Origin: Hymenoscyphus infarciens
Lineage: Eukaryota > Ascomycota > Leotiomycetes > Helotiales > Helotiaceae
Length of the DNA: 64,000 nt
NCBI GenBank assembly: GCA_001414345.1
Contig: LLCB01000222.1
Span: 36,595 to 100,594, forward strand
Direction of reading: 5' to 3'
Numbering within the stretch: the stretch's first letter is position 1; the number at the start of each line of letters is the position of its first letter. A program made the translations under genes and the position numbers. This document shows, piece after piece, positions 53,120 through 64,000 of the stretch. The notes below the pieces were generated by a model. The model saw nothing but the letters and a program-made list of their open reading frames with translations. It had not been told where the DNA came from and did no database searches.

Positions 53120-55047
53120 TTAGATATATTTCGGCACGCTAATGCTCATCCTACCTTTTTTATCCTTAACAATCTTGACTCCCCCCTCCGGCTCCTCAAT
53201 CCTCTCCCGTCTCACCAACGTAGTAACCTCCTCACCCACAGTGTCATGTCGTTCGCGATCGTAAACTACAAGATCGGTCTCACTAACCCGCTCCCCGCGA
53301 TATCGATCCGCACGTCGTAATTCGCGATCGGCTCGTTTCTGGGCTTTTAGGGCTTCCTTCTCAGCTTCTAGAGCCTTGATTTCAGCCCGAATCGAGCGTT
53401 CAGAGGTTACGCGATGGCGTTCCGCGGGGAGGGCGAGGGCGAGGGGTCCGATGGGGACAGGATCTGAGCGCTCGATATACTCGTTCTTCACGTATGTAGT
53501 TTCCTCTCGAGGCCCGGGGCCAGCATTGAGGATTATTGGGTTTTCGTGGTGGTGATGGTGCGAGCGATGGGACATGGCGGGGGAAGGCGAGCGATGCACA
53601 TCGACGATTTTGGTTTCTTGGATTACCTCTGTGCCACCACCGTGCACAGAGCCGCCGTGAACGGATTGAGGAGGTGGTACCCAGCCGGCAGGAGGGGGTG
53701 GTGGGACCCAGTTTGAGGGGGGTGGTGGTGGAGGGGCGGGAGCGGCGGGGACGGTGAAGACTTCTGTGCGGCGTTCTTCTACTACTGTTCCTGCTTCTGA
53801 GCGGCCGCCCGACATTTCGTGGCCTGTTTGGATGGTTAGATTTGTTTCGAGTAGAAAGGATGAACTATGGTTACTTACCACCGCTCTTGTTGTAGTCTTC
53901 GCTCAGTTTGATGACTTCGTCGATGTTTTCTCTTCCGAGAGCTTTCATGATGATGATAGTATCACCCTAAAACCGTCAACAAAAACCAATTCTGGATTCG
54001 GAAGTAACTTACCTCTTCCTCAAAAGGAAACCCAAGATCAATAATGGCCTTCTTGTTAACAAGTCTAGCCGGCATCCTCGTCTTCCCCTTCTTCGGAAAC
54101 TCGCTCCTCACAGTCTGAAAGCTCCCATCGCTGCTCGAAGAACCCCGACTGCTGCTCCTTACACTTCCCGCATGGCTATGACCCCTATGACTGTGACTCG
54201 CCCGACTCTCTCCTCTATCAGAGCGACTCTCCTTGCTTCTGCTCCTTCGTCGTCTTCGTCGAATAATTTCCCTCTCACGAACTCGTTCTGGATAACCCCG
54301 GAATTCTTCATCTCCATAAAATTCCGGCTCTGCGACTTTGATTTCATCGTAGTATTCCCGTTCAGCATATCGTCTTGGTGGTGGTAAGGCCTTTGTCCTC
54401 GGTAGTGGGATGGGAGTCAAAGGGGGTGGTCTGAGTTCCTCTCTTCTTTCGTATCGTGCTGGTGGGCCATATTCTTCTCGGACTTCTTCCCGTTCCCATC
54501 GAGATGGTGGATCGTATTCCCTTTGTCTTCTAGCCGGAGGACCATATTCCTCACGGTCATTGAATCTAATCAAAGGCTTTCGATCGAAGGTATCCAAACT
54601 GGATTGTCGCCGAAGGAACGCTGGTCTATTGCCCCCTCGCTTGGGAGGAGCAGGCTCATAGACTTCCCGTTCCTTTTCGATAGTAATGCTTTGTCCCCTA
54701 TTTCTACCGACTGGTCGTTCCCGTTCGAATCGTGGTTCGTCCTCGTGGTAGTGTCGTCTTTCATACTCGTCCTCGAAGCCGCGAGGTCCTCGCCGCTCAC
54801 GTTCGTAAACCTCATCGATAGAGCGATCTCGAGGTCCCCTAGAGCCACCAAAGCTACTTCCATGATCGTTTGGTCGGGAAATGGAAACTCTCGTATCGCG
54901 TTCTTCATAGCGGTCTCTCTCTTCTCTTCCTCGAGCGAAGCGCTCACGATCCCGTTCTTGGTTGAATCTTTCCGTATCCCAACGTTCCGCGCCACGACTA
55001 CCAAGGCCTAGGTCTCCAGCAGACGACCGATAAAGATCTCTCGACAT
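53120..55047 (-). CDS. DUF8035-type fungal protein, Arg/Glu-rich
   Basis: Exons 54013-55047, 53879-53966 and 53120-53823 give 608 residues. The N-terminal 300 residues are dominated by Arg, Glu, Asp and Tyr (RFARGREERDRYEERDTR) with YGPPAR repeats. The central conserved block spans both introns: MPARLVNKKAIIDLGFPFEE, then GDTIIIMKALGRENIDEVIK. I associate this block with the fungal domain of unknown function DUF8035. It is followed by a poly-Pro region (APAPPPPPPSNWVPPPPPAG), a His run and a charged coiled coil (RAEIKALEAEKEALKAQKRA). The composition suggests a nuclear or cytosolic scaffold; no catalytic motif. Confidence 0.85.
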
Positions 55048-56326
55048 ATTGGCAGATAAAAGATGGATGAAAAGTCTTCCGTATCGGATTGTACAACGCA
55101 GAGAAAGTGGGTTGCTGGCAGTTTGCTACACCTCCGCAAGGGTCATGCGCTGGACAAGAGGTGCTACCCTACCCCGCTATGCCGGCAGATGAATGATGTT
55201 TGGTCGACGTGAAGGATGGGTTCGAGGAAAGACAGCAGAAGCGTAATAAGGTGTCGTCGCTTCGTGAATATAAAATTAATAGGGAGGCTGGCGATGAAGA
55301 GATTTAAGAAATCGGTGAAGGGGAGTTTGACGAAGTGAGGTGGGATGGATGATGCTTGACGAAACAGGTTGTTGGGCACCACGCACAGGGTTCCAGGATT
55401 GCACGATCATTGGGCGCTGACTGCCCGAACGCCATCTGCTCGTGATGGTTTACCGTCACCGGATTTTATATATTGTGGTTCAGAGTTTTCAATATATCGC
55501 ATTAATAAATAGAGTCGCTATCCCATGTTAAAGGCATTATAATAAAGAGAAATGTGAATCGACTTTTGCTCGAGTTTACTGCAGTTGTTTCAAGGTCCCC
55601 CTGATGAGTCGGATGACGCTGATGACGTAGCGACCTTGGCGGTCTAGGTTAAAAAGCATAGAGATGGAAAAAGGAAGGGGGAAAAAATAAGAACAGTCAG
55701 AAAATTAAAGTCTACATTCCTTACTTACTACGTATCCCCCCCCTTAATTGTCTGTAGACGCACAGACATTTTCACAGCCAAACTACCCTTGCACATGACA
55801 GACAATTAAGGGGGGGGATAGTAGTAAACCATGAAACTCTACCGAATTCTTATCACCCTCAGGTAGATGGAACAAATGGTTGGGCTCCAATATATGAGTA
55901 CCGAATATGGGCCCAGGTAACAGGTTCCCGTGGAGTAAAGGAGCGGCCCGGGAAAGGGCTCCTCAGCGATCAAGGGACGAAAAGTACTTCAAGTGGATTC
56001 CCAAACGCTCAAGAACAAATCAAAAGTTACACAGGGCAGCTCCATTTCTATCGCGGAAGATGTGATAGATGGAGGTGATTCCGAAGTTCCTTCCAAAAAC
56101 CCAACCTAACTTATCCAAGCTAGTCAAAGTCCGGGGTTGTCAGTTGGGGCTCCATGCCAGTCTAATCGCTTCTTTCGAATCCCATATCCCAAACTCCTAG
56201 CCATCCTAGCTATTTTCTTACAAACGTACGATGAAAAGCAAAAGTAATTTTCCCATCCAACTCCACGCTCGCAAAAACACCCGCAAATGCACCATTCTGC
56301 TGGTTTGCCAATTTATTCATCAAGAA
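55048..56326. other. Intergenic region upstream of the DUF8035 gene
   Basis: Contains the perfect hairpin-like element at 55729-55823. No supported gene; the ORF at 56231-56596 (plus) is antisense to TFB2. Confidence 0.5.
55729..55823. mobile_element. 95-bp hairpin MITE-like element
   Basis: ATCCCCCCCCTTAATTGTCT near the left end is matched by AGACAATTAAGGGGGGGGAT near the right end, giving an inverted repeat of about 25 bp around a spacer of roughly 45 bp. TACTA-like text flanks both sides. The interior is too short to code. Confidence 0.65.
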
Positions 56327-57887
56327 CTACTTGCTTTTTCGGCTTCTAATATAATCTCGCAACTGCTCCATCTTGGTGACGAAGAAGATCCGCTTGGCAT
56401 CACTCTTCCATGCCAATACTCCGATTTCATCTGCATATTTCTGGCAAGCCTGGTACTCCGCCTGATCATCGAAGTCTTTGAAAAGGAAGCCAGGAGTCGA
56501 TTTCATACGTTCGTTCTCGATTTGCCAAAGTCTGATTTGATCGACCACTGTTGGGGGCAGTACAGGACCGCCGCCCTTTGCAGCAGCTGCTTTTAGGAGT
56601 TGCGGATGAGCATGTGTGGAGAGATAGGTAATAACTTGTTCCGATGTGATCCCGTGACCTATGGCCTCGTATATTGATTGCCGTGTTACTCGACCACATA
56701 CCATATTAGGGTATCGAGTGGTGAGCTTGGTGAAAAGAGAGAGGACGGCGATTTGTAGGGGCGAAGAGGTATATGCGTAGAGACGGTAATTGGTTTCAAT
56801 GATGATGAAACCAGTGGTGCCAGCTCCAGCTGAAAGTGCGCTGTCAAAACCAGCTGTGACACTCCGGAGAGCGCTAGCATCCGACGTGAGCGTCGTCGCT
56901 AGTCTTGTAGGAAAGAATTGGTTGGGTGTTGATGGAGGGATGTAGACCAGACCACAATCCACCAAGTTTGGCAACATTTTCCTTTCCGGGTCCTTCAGCG
57001 TTCCGATATTGTAGGCGCGACCAAGCTCGAGAGAACCAAGCATGAAGAAAAAAGATAAAACTTCAACAGCAACCATTTCCAGCTGGCTAGGTTAGCTTCC
57101 ATTTCTCGTACCATGGAGGGGCGATCTTACCCTTTCCGCATTTTCAATCCATAGTAGGAGCAGCGTCCAGACTTGCGCATTTACTTCTTGCAATAAGAAT
57201 GAAAATCCGGCTTGTGTTATACCTGCACGTCTCCCCGAACTGACCAAGTTTCCGATTCCTAGTAGCTCCTTTACACCACTACTTGGACCTGCAGCACCCT
57301 GGCGTGAACCATCTCCAACATTGCTCACCACATAATGCAGTATCCCCTCCCATTGTGTCCTGGCATATTCATCGAGGAAGGGTATGTCCAAATTGGCAGT
57401 TTCCGCATCGCTGCAGGGTACACCAAAGGATTGATGGTCGCCCCCTCCAGTCAGAGCCAGTCGCAGTGATTTTCCGAAGACTGGTGTCAATGCCACAACT
57501 TGGGGTTCTTCTCTGGTCGACGCTGTCATCGTAATAATATGCAGTCTTTGAAGAGTTGATAGGGCTTCGTCTCTCTGTCTTTGGAACTGTCAGCGACCGT
57601 GAAAACCAAGACAATTCATCGAGGGTACCTCTTGCTATCCGGATGGACCCAGAGATCAAGATCTATCAAGGGGAAAGGTTTGTTCATATACAGAAGAGCC
57701 ATGACGAATGTCTTCCCTGTAAATTATTAGCAGATTTCCTCAAACAGAGATCTATCTGCTTGCCTAGATGTGGGAGCATGCGCCGAAAGATAGCCAGAGC
57801 TGTGGAGGGTTGCTTGTATAATTTTTTGAAAGTGGTACCTGGAAGTTTCTCCAGGTACTCGAAGGAAGCTAGACTCGAGACGGACAT
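56327..57887 (-). CDS. tfb2: TFIIH subunit TFB2 (p52)
   Basis: Core TFIIH subunit that binds the XPB/Ssl2 helicase and stimulates its ATPase in transcription and nucleotide-excision repair. Exons 57764-57887, 57629-57716, 57131-57578 and 56327-57082 give 471 residues, close to other fungal Tfb2. Typical blocks are SSLASFEYLEKLPGTTFKKL, FVMALLYMNKPFPLIDLDLW, QAGFSFLLQEVNAQVWTLLL, TGFIIIETNYRLYAYTSSPL and GFLFKDFDDQAEYQACQKYA at the Tfb5-binding end. The first intron (47 nt) has a GC donor (GCAAGC) with normal branch and acceptor. The third intron is 48 nt and the second 50 nt. Divergent from the thioesterase, ATGs 223 bp apart. Confidence 0.95.
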
Positions 57888-58110
57888 TTTGGTGGTTTCG
57901 CAGACTCGAGATTCGAAGGGTTATCGATTTATCATGATCTAAGAGGTGTCGAGTTTGGTGTAGACGTTCTTCAGTTTCTGAAAGGCTGCATTGCAGCCTG
58001 GTCGAGCTTCGGCCTCATTGCTTGGCACCCTTTGGTGGGGCAATTTGTACCTCAACGACGTACCTTCACTTCCTTCGCTTCTTGACTGCAACTATCACCA
58101 AAAATTCATC
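57888..58110. promoter_or_regulatory. Compact divergent promoter, TFB2 / thioesterase
   Basis: Only 223 bp between the two ATGs, so the promoters and leaders must overlap. No TATA box seen. Confidence 0.6.
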
Positions 58111-59175
58111 ATGGCCGCTCTCAGATTTGTTCGATCAGTATGTAGGAAAGCTGGGTTGGAGATTTTGACTAATAGAATGCCAGGTTCTGAAATCATTTCA
58201 AGCAGAGTCCGGCTTGGAACCCAGGTGAGGGACTTCATCTCTGCAATTGCTCCCTTTTTTAAATATATTTTGGGCACTTGAAGGTCACATAACGCTCTCA
58301 TGACTCTCTTTACTTGTGGAAATCATGTCAATCTCTTTTTGTGCTCTTCTCGAAACCCTATTACCTACATTATTCTTTATCGAGTTTCCGTCGTTCAATA
58401 ACACCATGAAGAGGGGTTAGGCTCAAAGGTGCCTCCGGGGTTTTTTGCTGATTTCCTTCTCTTTTCCAGACTGTTTGGCGACAATGTGAGAGCGTTCATA
58501 CTTTATGAATATGTCAATTGACTTTCCGGAGTTTTCTAACCTCGAAATCAGCTACGAGTGACAGCTGCTGAGCCTGGACGTGTGGAATTCGAGTTGGATG
58601 TCCAAAAAGAACACACAAACCGTCTGAATATCATGCATGGTGGTACCATTGCTAGCATGGGTAAGAACCTGGCCAAGAACTCGCAAAAAGCGTTCGCTGA
58701 TCGCATCGTAGTTGACCTTGGAGGCTCACTCGCAGTAGCATCGAAGGGGTATGATACTCCAGCCCTCCCAAGTTTCCATCGCTGACTTCAACCAGATTGT
58801 ACGCCACAGGAGTGTCAACAGACCTGAACGGTATTGTTCGAAGCACCGACACAGAGGGATCGACCGCTCACATCATGAACAGTAACCTACCTCAGCTCTG
58901 GAGGAGAAATCGGGGATGTTCTTAAAGCCGTTGTGACATGCGATAAATTTGGGAAGACGTTGGCCTTCACTTCAATCACTTTCACCAACGATAAGGGCGA
59001 GTTAGCTGCAAGAGGGAGTCATACTAAGTATGTTTCATGTCGTTTCTTGCCCGCTTTGGTGGGGCGTGGAATGCTGATTGTGTTTAGGTATATTGCACTC
59101 GGCTGGAAAGACCCAAAGAATATTGTTGATCAATTGTCGCCGCGCAAGCCAGCGAGTTCAGGGGGAAAGCCATGA
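58111..59175 (+). CDS. Hotdog-fold acyl-CoA thioesterase (ACOT13/PaaI-like)
   Basis: Hydrolyses acyl-CoA thioesters. Exons 58111-58224, 58552-58660, 58712-58748, 58796-58830, 58883-59027 and 59088-59175 give 175 residues. Hotdog motifs are EHTNRLNIMHGGTIASMVDL (helix with the HGG signature and catalytic Asp region), SLAVASKG, GVSTDLNVTYLSSGGEIGDV and TLAFTSITFTNDKGELAARG. Five introns for 175 residues is dense; four are 47-60 nt, but the first is 327 nt and may hide another small exon (a TTTCCAG acceptor lies at about 58470). The N-terminus may be a mitochondrial or peroxisomal targeting region; this is unsure. Confidence 0.88.
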
Positions 59176-60534
59176 TCTGGATTGTATAAAGGTCGAAACT
59201 TGAAGATTTGACGAAAAGTTGCACACTAAAAAGTTCCTCCCGTGTAGCAAAAATACTCACAGTGATATAAGCGACACAACCGATACAACCGAAGGCCGAT
59301 AGAGTTGGCAGTGAGCGGCTCCCTTCTGTCTTTCCAGTATATCTCAATGCAAGCTTCGTCCCTCATAACTGTTTGAAGAGAACTGGCAAATTACACTAGG
59401 AATTTGGAACAACGAGAGCTAGGTAGGTAGGTATGAACCCGAAGTATCTACAGCTGCTATTATCATCCATTTGAGCTTTCAATGGGTAACAGCAAGAGTT
59501 TGAGATTGTGCCGGGACCTCTTGTGAGATTAACATAACCTTGCTTACATATTACGGGCTCAGCTCTCACAATAGACAGAACCATCCTCAACGCCAACAGA
59601 AACTTTGGCAAATTTGATCGGTTTTTTCAACGAAGCCCTTTCGTATTTAGGCCCTCCCGCTAATATACACGTATGCAGAGAGACCTTGACTCGCGTCTCG
59701 TACCAATCCTCACATTTCTGGGTCGCCCTCTACTGGACAATCAGAGATGAAAAACGTGCTATCTGGGATAGCTGGTGACTTTCTTGTGATGGGCCATCAA
59801 AACGGCAGTACAATTCCTCGTCCTCGGAGTCTTGAAGCAAACCTTTCGAAAAGTTCCGAGCATCAACCCAGATCTTTTAGCACAATCATCGATCATCTCA
59901 GATGATGTGGGCAATGCTGTTTTTTTCTACCATGCCTCGCGAGGTTCCTACGAGTGTTGACCGTTTATATCGAGAGACGTTCGTCAGAAGTACCGCTACA
60001 CCCATCCTGGTGAGTCCTCTCCATACTCGGTGCAAGATGATACGACCCGCATCACTCCACTATCAAGGATATCAGACAGCAAAAGCTTTCCTTCTCACCT
60101 GATTTGCAGATTGTTTGTCACGTTACACAGAACGCACAGGGATTTGCCAGGGTCTTGATTAAAGAGCGAATAATAATCACGAATCGGTTAAGGTGCAGTC
60201 GCATACTGCATAACATGGCACTCGATGACTGGCTACCTCTCAATCCAACGTATGATTCCCGGGTTGATAATGGACAATGTTCTGCCTGCTGCCTTGCGAC
60301 ATAGCTGTGCGGAGCAAGTACTCGTAGGCCATTCTACAAACCGCATCTCCGTTCAACAAACCATCATAAGCATGTAAGATCAGGTTATGGTACTTAATTC
60401 GTGACCAGTGGACGTCGTATAAGTGCTGATCCGGAGGTACTCCCAGTTCCCACCTCGGGCATGCTGACACACCCTGCCAAGGGTCGGATCTTACGTGTAT
60501 ATCTAACTATGAGTTTATAAGAACCGGTTTTTAC
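59176..60534. other. Transition region before the satellite
   Basis: Short ORFs only. A minus-strand frame at 60240-60470 reads like protein (SACPRWELGVPPDQHLYDVH, then KYHNLILHAYDGLLNGDAVC) but lacks a clear start and lies next to the satellite; it may be a truncated gene end. A GTAG run occurs near 59420. Confidence 0.4.
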
Positions 60535-63500
60535 GTACTCGATTAATTTATTAATTACCTATATAAAAAAAGTATAAAGTAATAGATTTATTTATCGATT
60601 ACCTTATAATAAATTTAAGAGAAATAGAAGTAGGTAATCGATTTATTTATTAATTACGCTAGTAAAAATAATACTAGGTAATCGATTTATTTATCGATTA
60701 CCTTACTAGAAATAATACTAGGTAATCGATTTATTTATCGATTACTTTAATAGTAATACTACTAGGTAATCGATTTATTTATCAATTACCTTAATAGTAA
60801 TACTACTAGGTAATCGATTTATTTATCGATTACCTTACTAGAAGTAATAATACTAGGTAATCGATTTATTTATCGATTACCTTAGTAATAATAATACTAG
60901 GTAATCGATTTATTTATCGATTACCTTAATAGTAATACTACTAGGTAATCGATTTATTTATCGATTACCTTAATAGTAATACTACTAGGTAATCGATTTA
61001 TTTATCGATTACCTTAATAGTAATACTACTAGATAATCGATTAATTTATCGATTACCTTACTAGAAATAATAATACTAGGTAATCGATTTATTTATCGAT
61101 TACCTTAGTAATAATAATACTAGATAATCGATTTATTTATCGATTACCTTAGTAATAATAATACTAGGTAATCGATTTATTTATCGATTATCTTAATAGT
61201 AATACTACTAGGTAATTGATTTATTTATCGATTATCTTAATAGTAATACTACTAGGTAATTGATTAATTTATCGATTATCTTACTAGAAATAATAATACT
61301 AGATAATCGATTTATTTATTAATTACCTTAGTAATAATAATACTAGGTAATCGATTTATTTATCGATTACTTTAATAGTAATACTACTAGGTAATCGATT
61401 TATTTATCGATTACCTTACTAGAAATAATAATACTAGATAATCGATTTATTTATCGATTATCTTAGTAATAATAATACTAGGTAATCGATTTATTTATTA
61501 ATTACCTTAATAGTAATACTACTAGGTAATCGAATAATTTATCGATTATCTTAATAATAATACTACTAGGTAATCGATTTATTTATCGATTACTTTAATA
61601 GAAATAATAATACTAGGTAATTAATTTATTTATCGATTATCTTACTAGAAATAATAATATAAGGTAATCGATTAATTTATTAATTACTTTACTAGAAATA
61701 ATAATACTAGGTAATCGATTTATTTATCGATTACTTTACTAGTAATAATAATACTAGGTAATCGATTAATTTATTAATTATCTTACTAGAAATAATACTA
61801 CTAGGTAATCGAATAATTTATCGATTATCTTACTAGAAATAATAATACTAGGTAATCGATTTATTTATCGTTTATCTTACTAGAAATAATACTATTAGTA
61901 ATAATACTAGGTAATCGATTTATTTATCGATTATCTTACTAGAAATAATAATATAAGATAATCGATTAATTTATCGATTATCTTACTAGAAATAATAATA
62001 CTAGATAATCGATTTATTTATCGATTATCTTACTAGTAATAATAATACTAGGTAATTGATTAATTTATTAATTATTTTACTAGAAATAATACTACTAGGT
62101 AATTGATTAATTTATCGATTATCTTACTAGAAATAATAATACTAGGTAATTGATTTATTTATCGATTACCTTACTAGGAATAATATTAGTAGATAATCGA
62201 TTTATTTATCGATTATCTTACTAGTAATAATAATACTAGGTAATTGATTAATTTATTGATTACCTTACTAGAAATAATACTACTAAGTAATCGATTTATT
62301 TGTCGATTATCTAACTAGAAATAATAATACTAGGTAATTAATTTATTTATCGATTACCTTACTAGAAATAATAATACTAGGTAATCGATTTATTTATCGA
62401 TTATCTTAATAGTAATAATAATACTAGGTAATCGATTTATTTATCGATTATCGATTTATTTATCGATTACTTTACTAGAAATAATACTACTAGTAATAAT
62501 ACTAGGTAATCGATTTATTTATCGATTATCTTACTAGAAATAATAATATAAGATAATCGATTAATTTATCGATTATCTTACTAGAAATAATAATACTAGA
62601 TAATCGATTTATTTATCGATTATCTTACTAGTAATAATAATACTAGGTAATTGATTAATTTATTAATTACTTTACTAGAAATAATAATACGAGGTAATCG
62701 ATTAATTTATCGATTATCTTACTAAAAATAATAATACTAGGTAATCGATTTATTTATCGATTACCTTACTAGAAATAATACTAGGTAATCGATTTATTTA
62801 TCGATTATCTTAGTAATAATAATACTAGATAATCGATTAATTTATTGATTACTTTACTAGAAATAATAATACTAGGTAATCGATTTATTTATCGATTACT
62901 TTAGTAATAATAATACTAGGTAATCGATTTATTTATCAATTACCTTAATAGTAATACTATTAGGTAATTAATTTATTTATTAATTATCTTACTAGAAATA
63001 ATACTAGATAATCGATTTATTTATCGATTACCTTAATAGTAATACTACTAGGTAATCGATTTATTTATCGATTATCTTAATAGTAATACTACTAGGTAAT
63101 CGATTTATTTATCGATTATCTTAATAGAAATAATAATACTAGGTAATCGATTTATTTATTAATTATCTTACTAGAAATAATAATACGAGGTAATTGATTA
63201 ATTTATCGATTATCTTACTAGAAATAATAATACTAAGTAATTGATTAATTTATCGATTATCTTACTAGAAATAATAATACTAGATAATCGATTTATTTAT
63301 CGATTATCTTACTAGTAATAATAATACTAGGTAATTGATTTATTTGTCGATTATCTTACTAGAAATAATAATATTAGGTAATCGATTTATTTATTGATTA
63401 CCTTACTAGAAATAATAATACTAGGTAATCGATTTATTTATCGATTATCTTAATAGTAATAATAATACTAGATAATCGATTTATTTATCGATTATCGATT

Positions 63501-64000
63501 TATTTATCGATTACTTTACTAGAAATAATACTACTAGTAATAATACTAGGTAATTAATTTATTTATCGATTACTTTACTAGAAATAATAATACTAGATAA
63601 TCGATTAATTTATTAATTACCTTACTAGAAATAATAATACTAGGTAATCGATTTATTTATCGATTATCTTACTAGTAATAATAATACTAGGTAATCGATT
63701 AATTTATCGATTACCTTACTAGAAATAATAATATAAGGTAATCGATTAATTTATCAATTATCTTACTAAAAATAATAATACTAGGTAATCGATTTATTTA
63801 TTGATTATCTTACTAGAAATAATACTAGATAATCGATTTATTTATCGATTATCTTAGTAATAATAATACTAGATAATCGATTTATTTATCGATTACCTTA
63901 GTAATAATAATACTAGGTAATCGATTAATTTATCGATTACTTTACTAGAAATAATAATACTAGGTAATCGATTTATTTATCGATTACCTTAGTAATAATA
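60535..64000. repeat. AT-rich palindromic satellite array, about 44-bp units, continues past window
   Basis: Head-to-tail units of about 40-50 bp. Each contains GGTAATCGAT, a TTATTT centre and ATCGATTACC, a perfect 10-bp inverted repeat with a 6-nt loop. A variable AT spacer follows (for example TTACTAGAAATAATACTA, TTAATAGTAATACTACTA or TTAGTAATAATAATACTA). Nearly all variation is G/A or C/T in the arms (GGTAAT/GATAAT, ATCGAT/ATTGAT/ATTAAT) and unit length in the spacer. Roughly 75-80 units are visible. The array starts abruptly after about 60535 and is still running at 64000. No gene inside. Confidence 0.95.

Noticed and set aside
53096..53320. Plus-strand ORF opposite the DUF8035 gene end
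   Set aside because: Shadow of the real minus-strand coding sequence.
60535..64000. CRISPR-like array
   Set aside because: Spacers are not unique but variants of one AT word; this is a eukaryotic satellite.

Overview
The window is nuclear DNA of a filamentous ascomycete. Every recognisable gene is split by short introns (mostly 47-90 nt) with fungal splice sites (GTAAGT or GTATGT donors, CTAAC-like branch points). The protein set is fungal: HRI1, a DUF8035 protein, fungal metallothioneins, a Bgl2-type GH17 enzyme and a JEN transporter. AT-rich blocks carry broken reading frames with CAA-to-TAA and CAG-to-TAG stops, as expected from repeat-induced point mutation (RIP). A leotiomycete, perhaps Sclerotiniaceae-like, is my best guess; that is inference, not proof.

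Layout. 1-0.36 kb: 5' end of a JEN carboxylate transporter (minus strand). 4.2-5.1 kb: secreted GH17 beta-1,3-glucanase. 6.4-9.4 kb: AT-rich RIP relic block with a foldback element and a broken gene. 9.5-10.1 kb: small single-TM protein gene and a possible decayed copy. 11-16.8 kb: a Cys-motif protein, a MARVEL-like membrane protein and a 970-residue disordered protein. 16.9-18.3 kb: second AT block. 18.5-25 kb: unrecognised small genes, including two more single-TM proteins. 25.9-31.9 kb: UBC6 and SAM50 (divergent), an SDR oxidoreductase and HRI1. 34.5 and 36.4 kb: two different metallothionein genes. 37.0-37.4 kb: nested minisatellite. 38-41.9 kb: cytochrome c heme lyase and a CQD1/ADCK2-type ABC1 kinase (divergent). 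43-47.2 kb: a protein with a repeated 28-residue motif and a two-TM protein. 47.4-49.1 kb: NOL8/SRP40-like nucleolar protein. 49.85 kb: an odd intron-containing tRNA. 50-53 kb: third AT block with a TIR element and relic ORFs. 53.1-55 kb: DUF8035 protein. 56.3-59.2 kb: TFIIH subunit TFB2 and a hotdog thioesterase (divergent). 60.5-64 kb: a large AT-rich satellite that runs off the end of the window.

How the genes fit together. The GC-balanced segments hold housekeeping genes, several as divergent pairs sharing a short promoter: UBC6/SAM50 (tail-anchored ER enzyme and mitochondrial outer-membrane insertase), heme lyase/CQD1 kinase (both mitochondrial) and TFB2/thioesterase. The AT-rich segments separate these islands and hold decayed repeats, MITE-like elements and relic genes. 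Genes I could not recognise, including three small single-pass membrane proteins with the same exon plan, lie next to these AT-rich blocks.

The most unusual items are the palindromic satellite with higher-order duplications, the set of split single-TM proteins, the paired metallothioneins and the 28-residue repeat protein. Exon boundaries were derived by hand from splice consensus, reading frame and family knowledge; no alignment or expression data were available.
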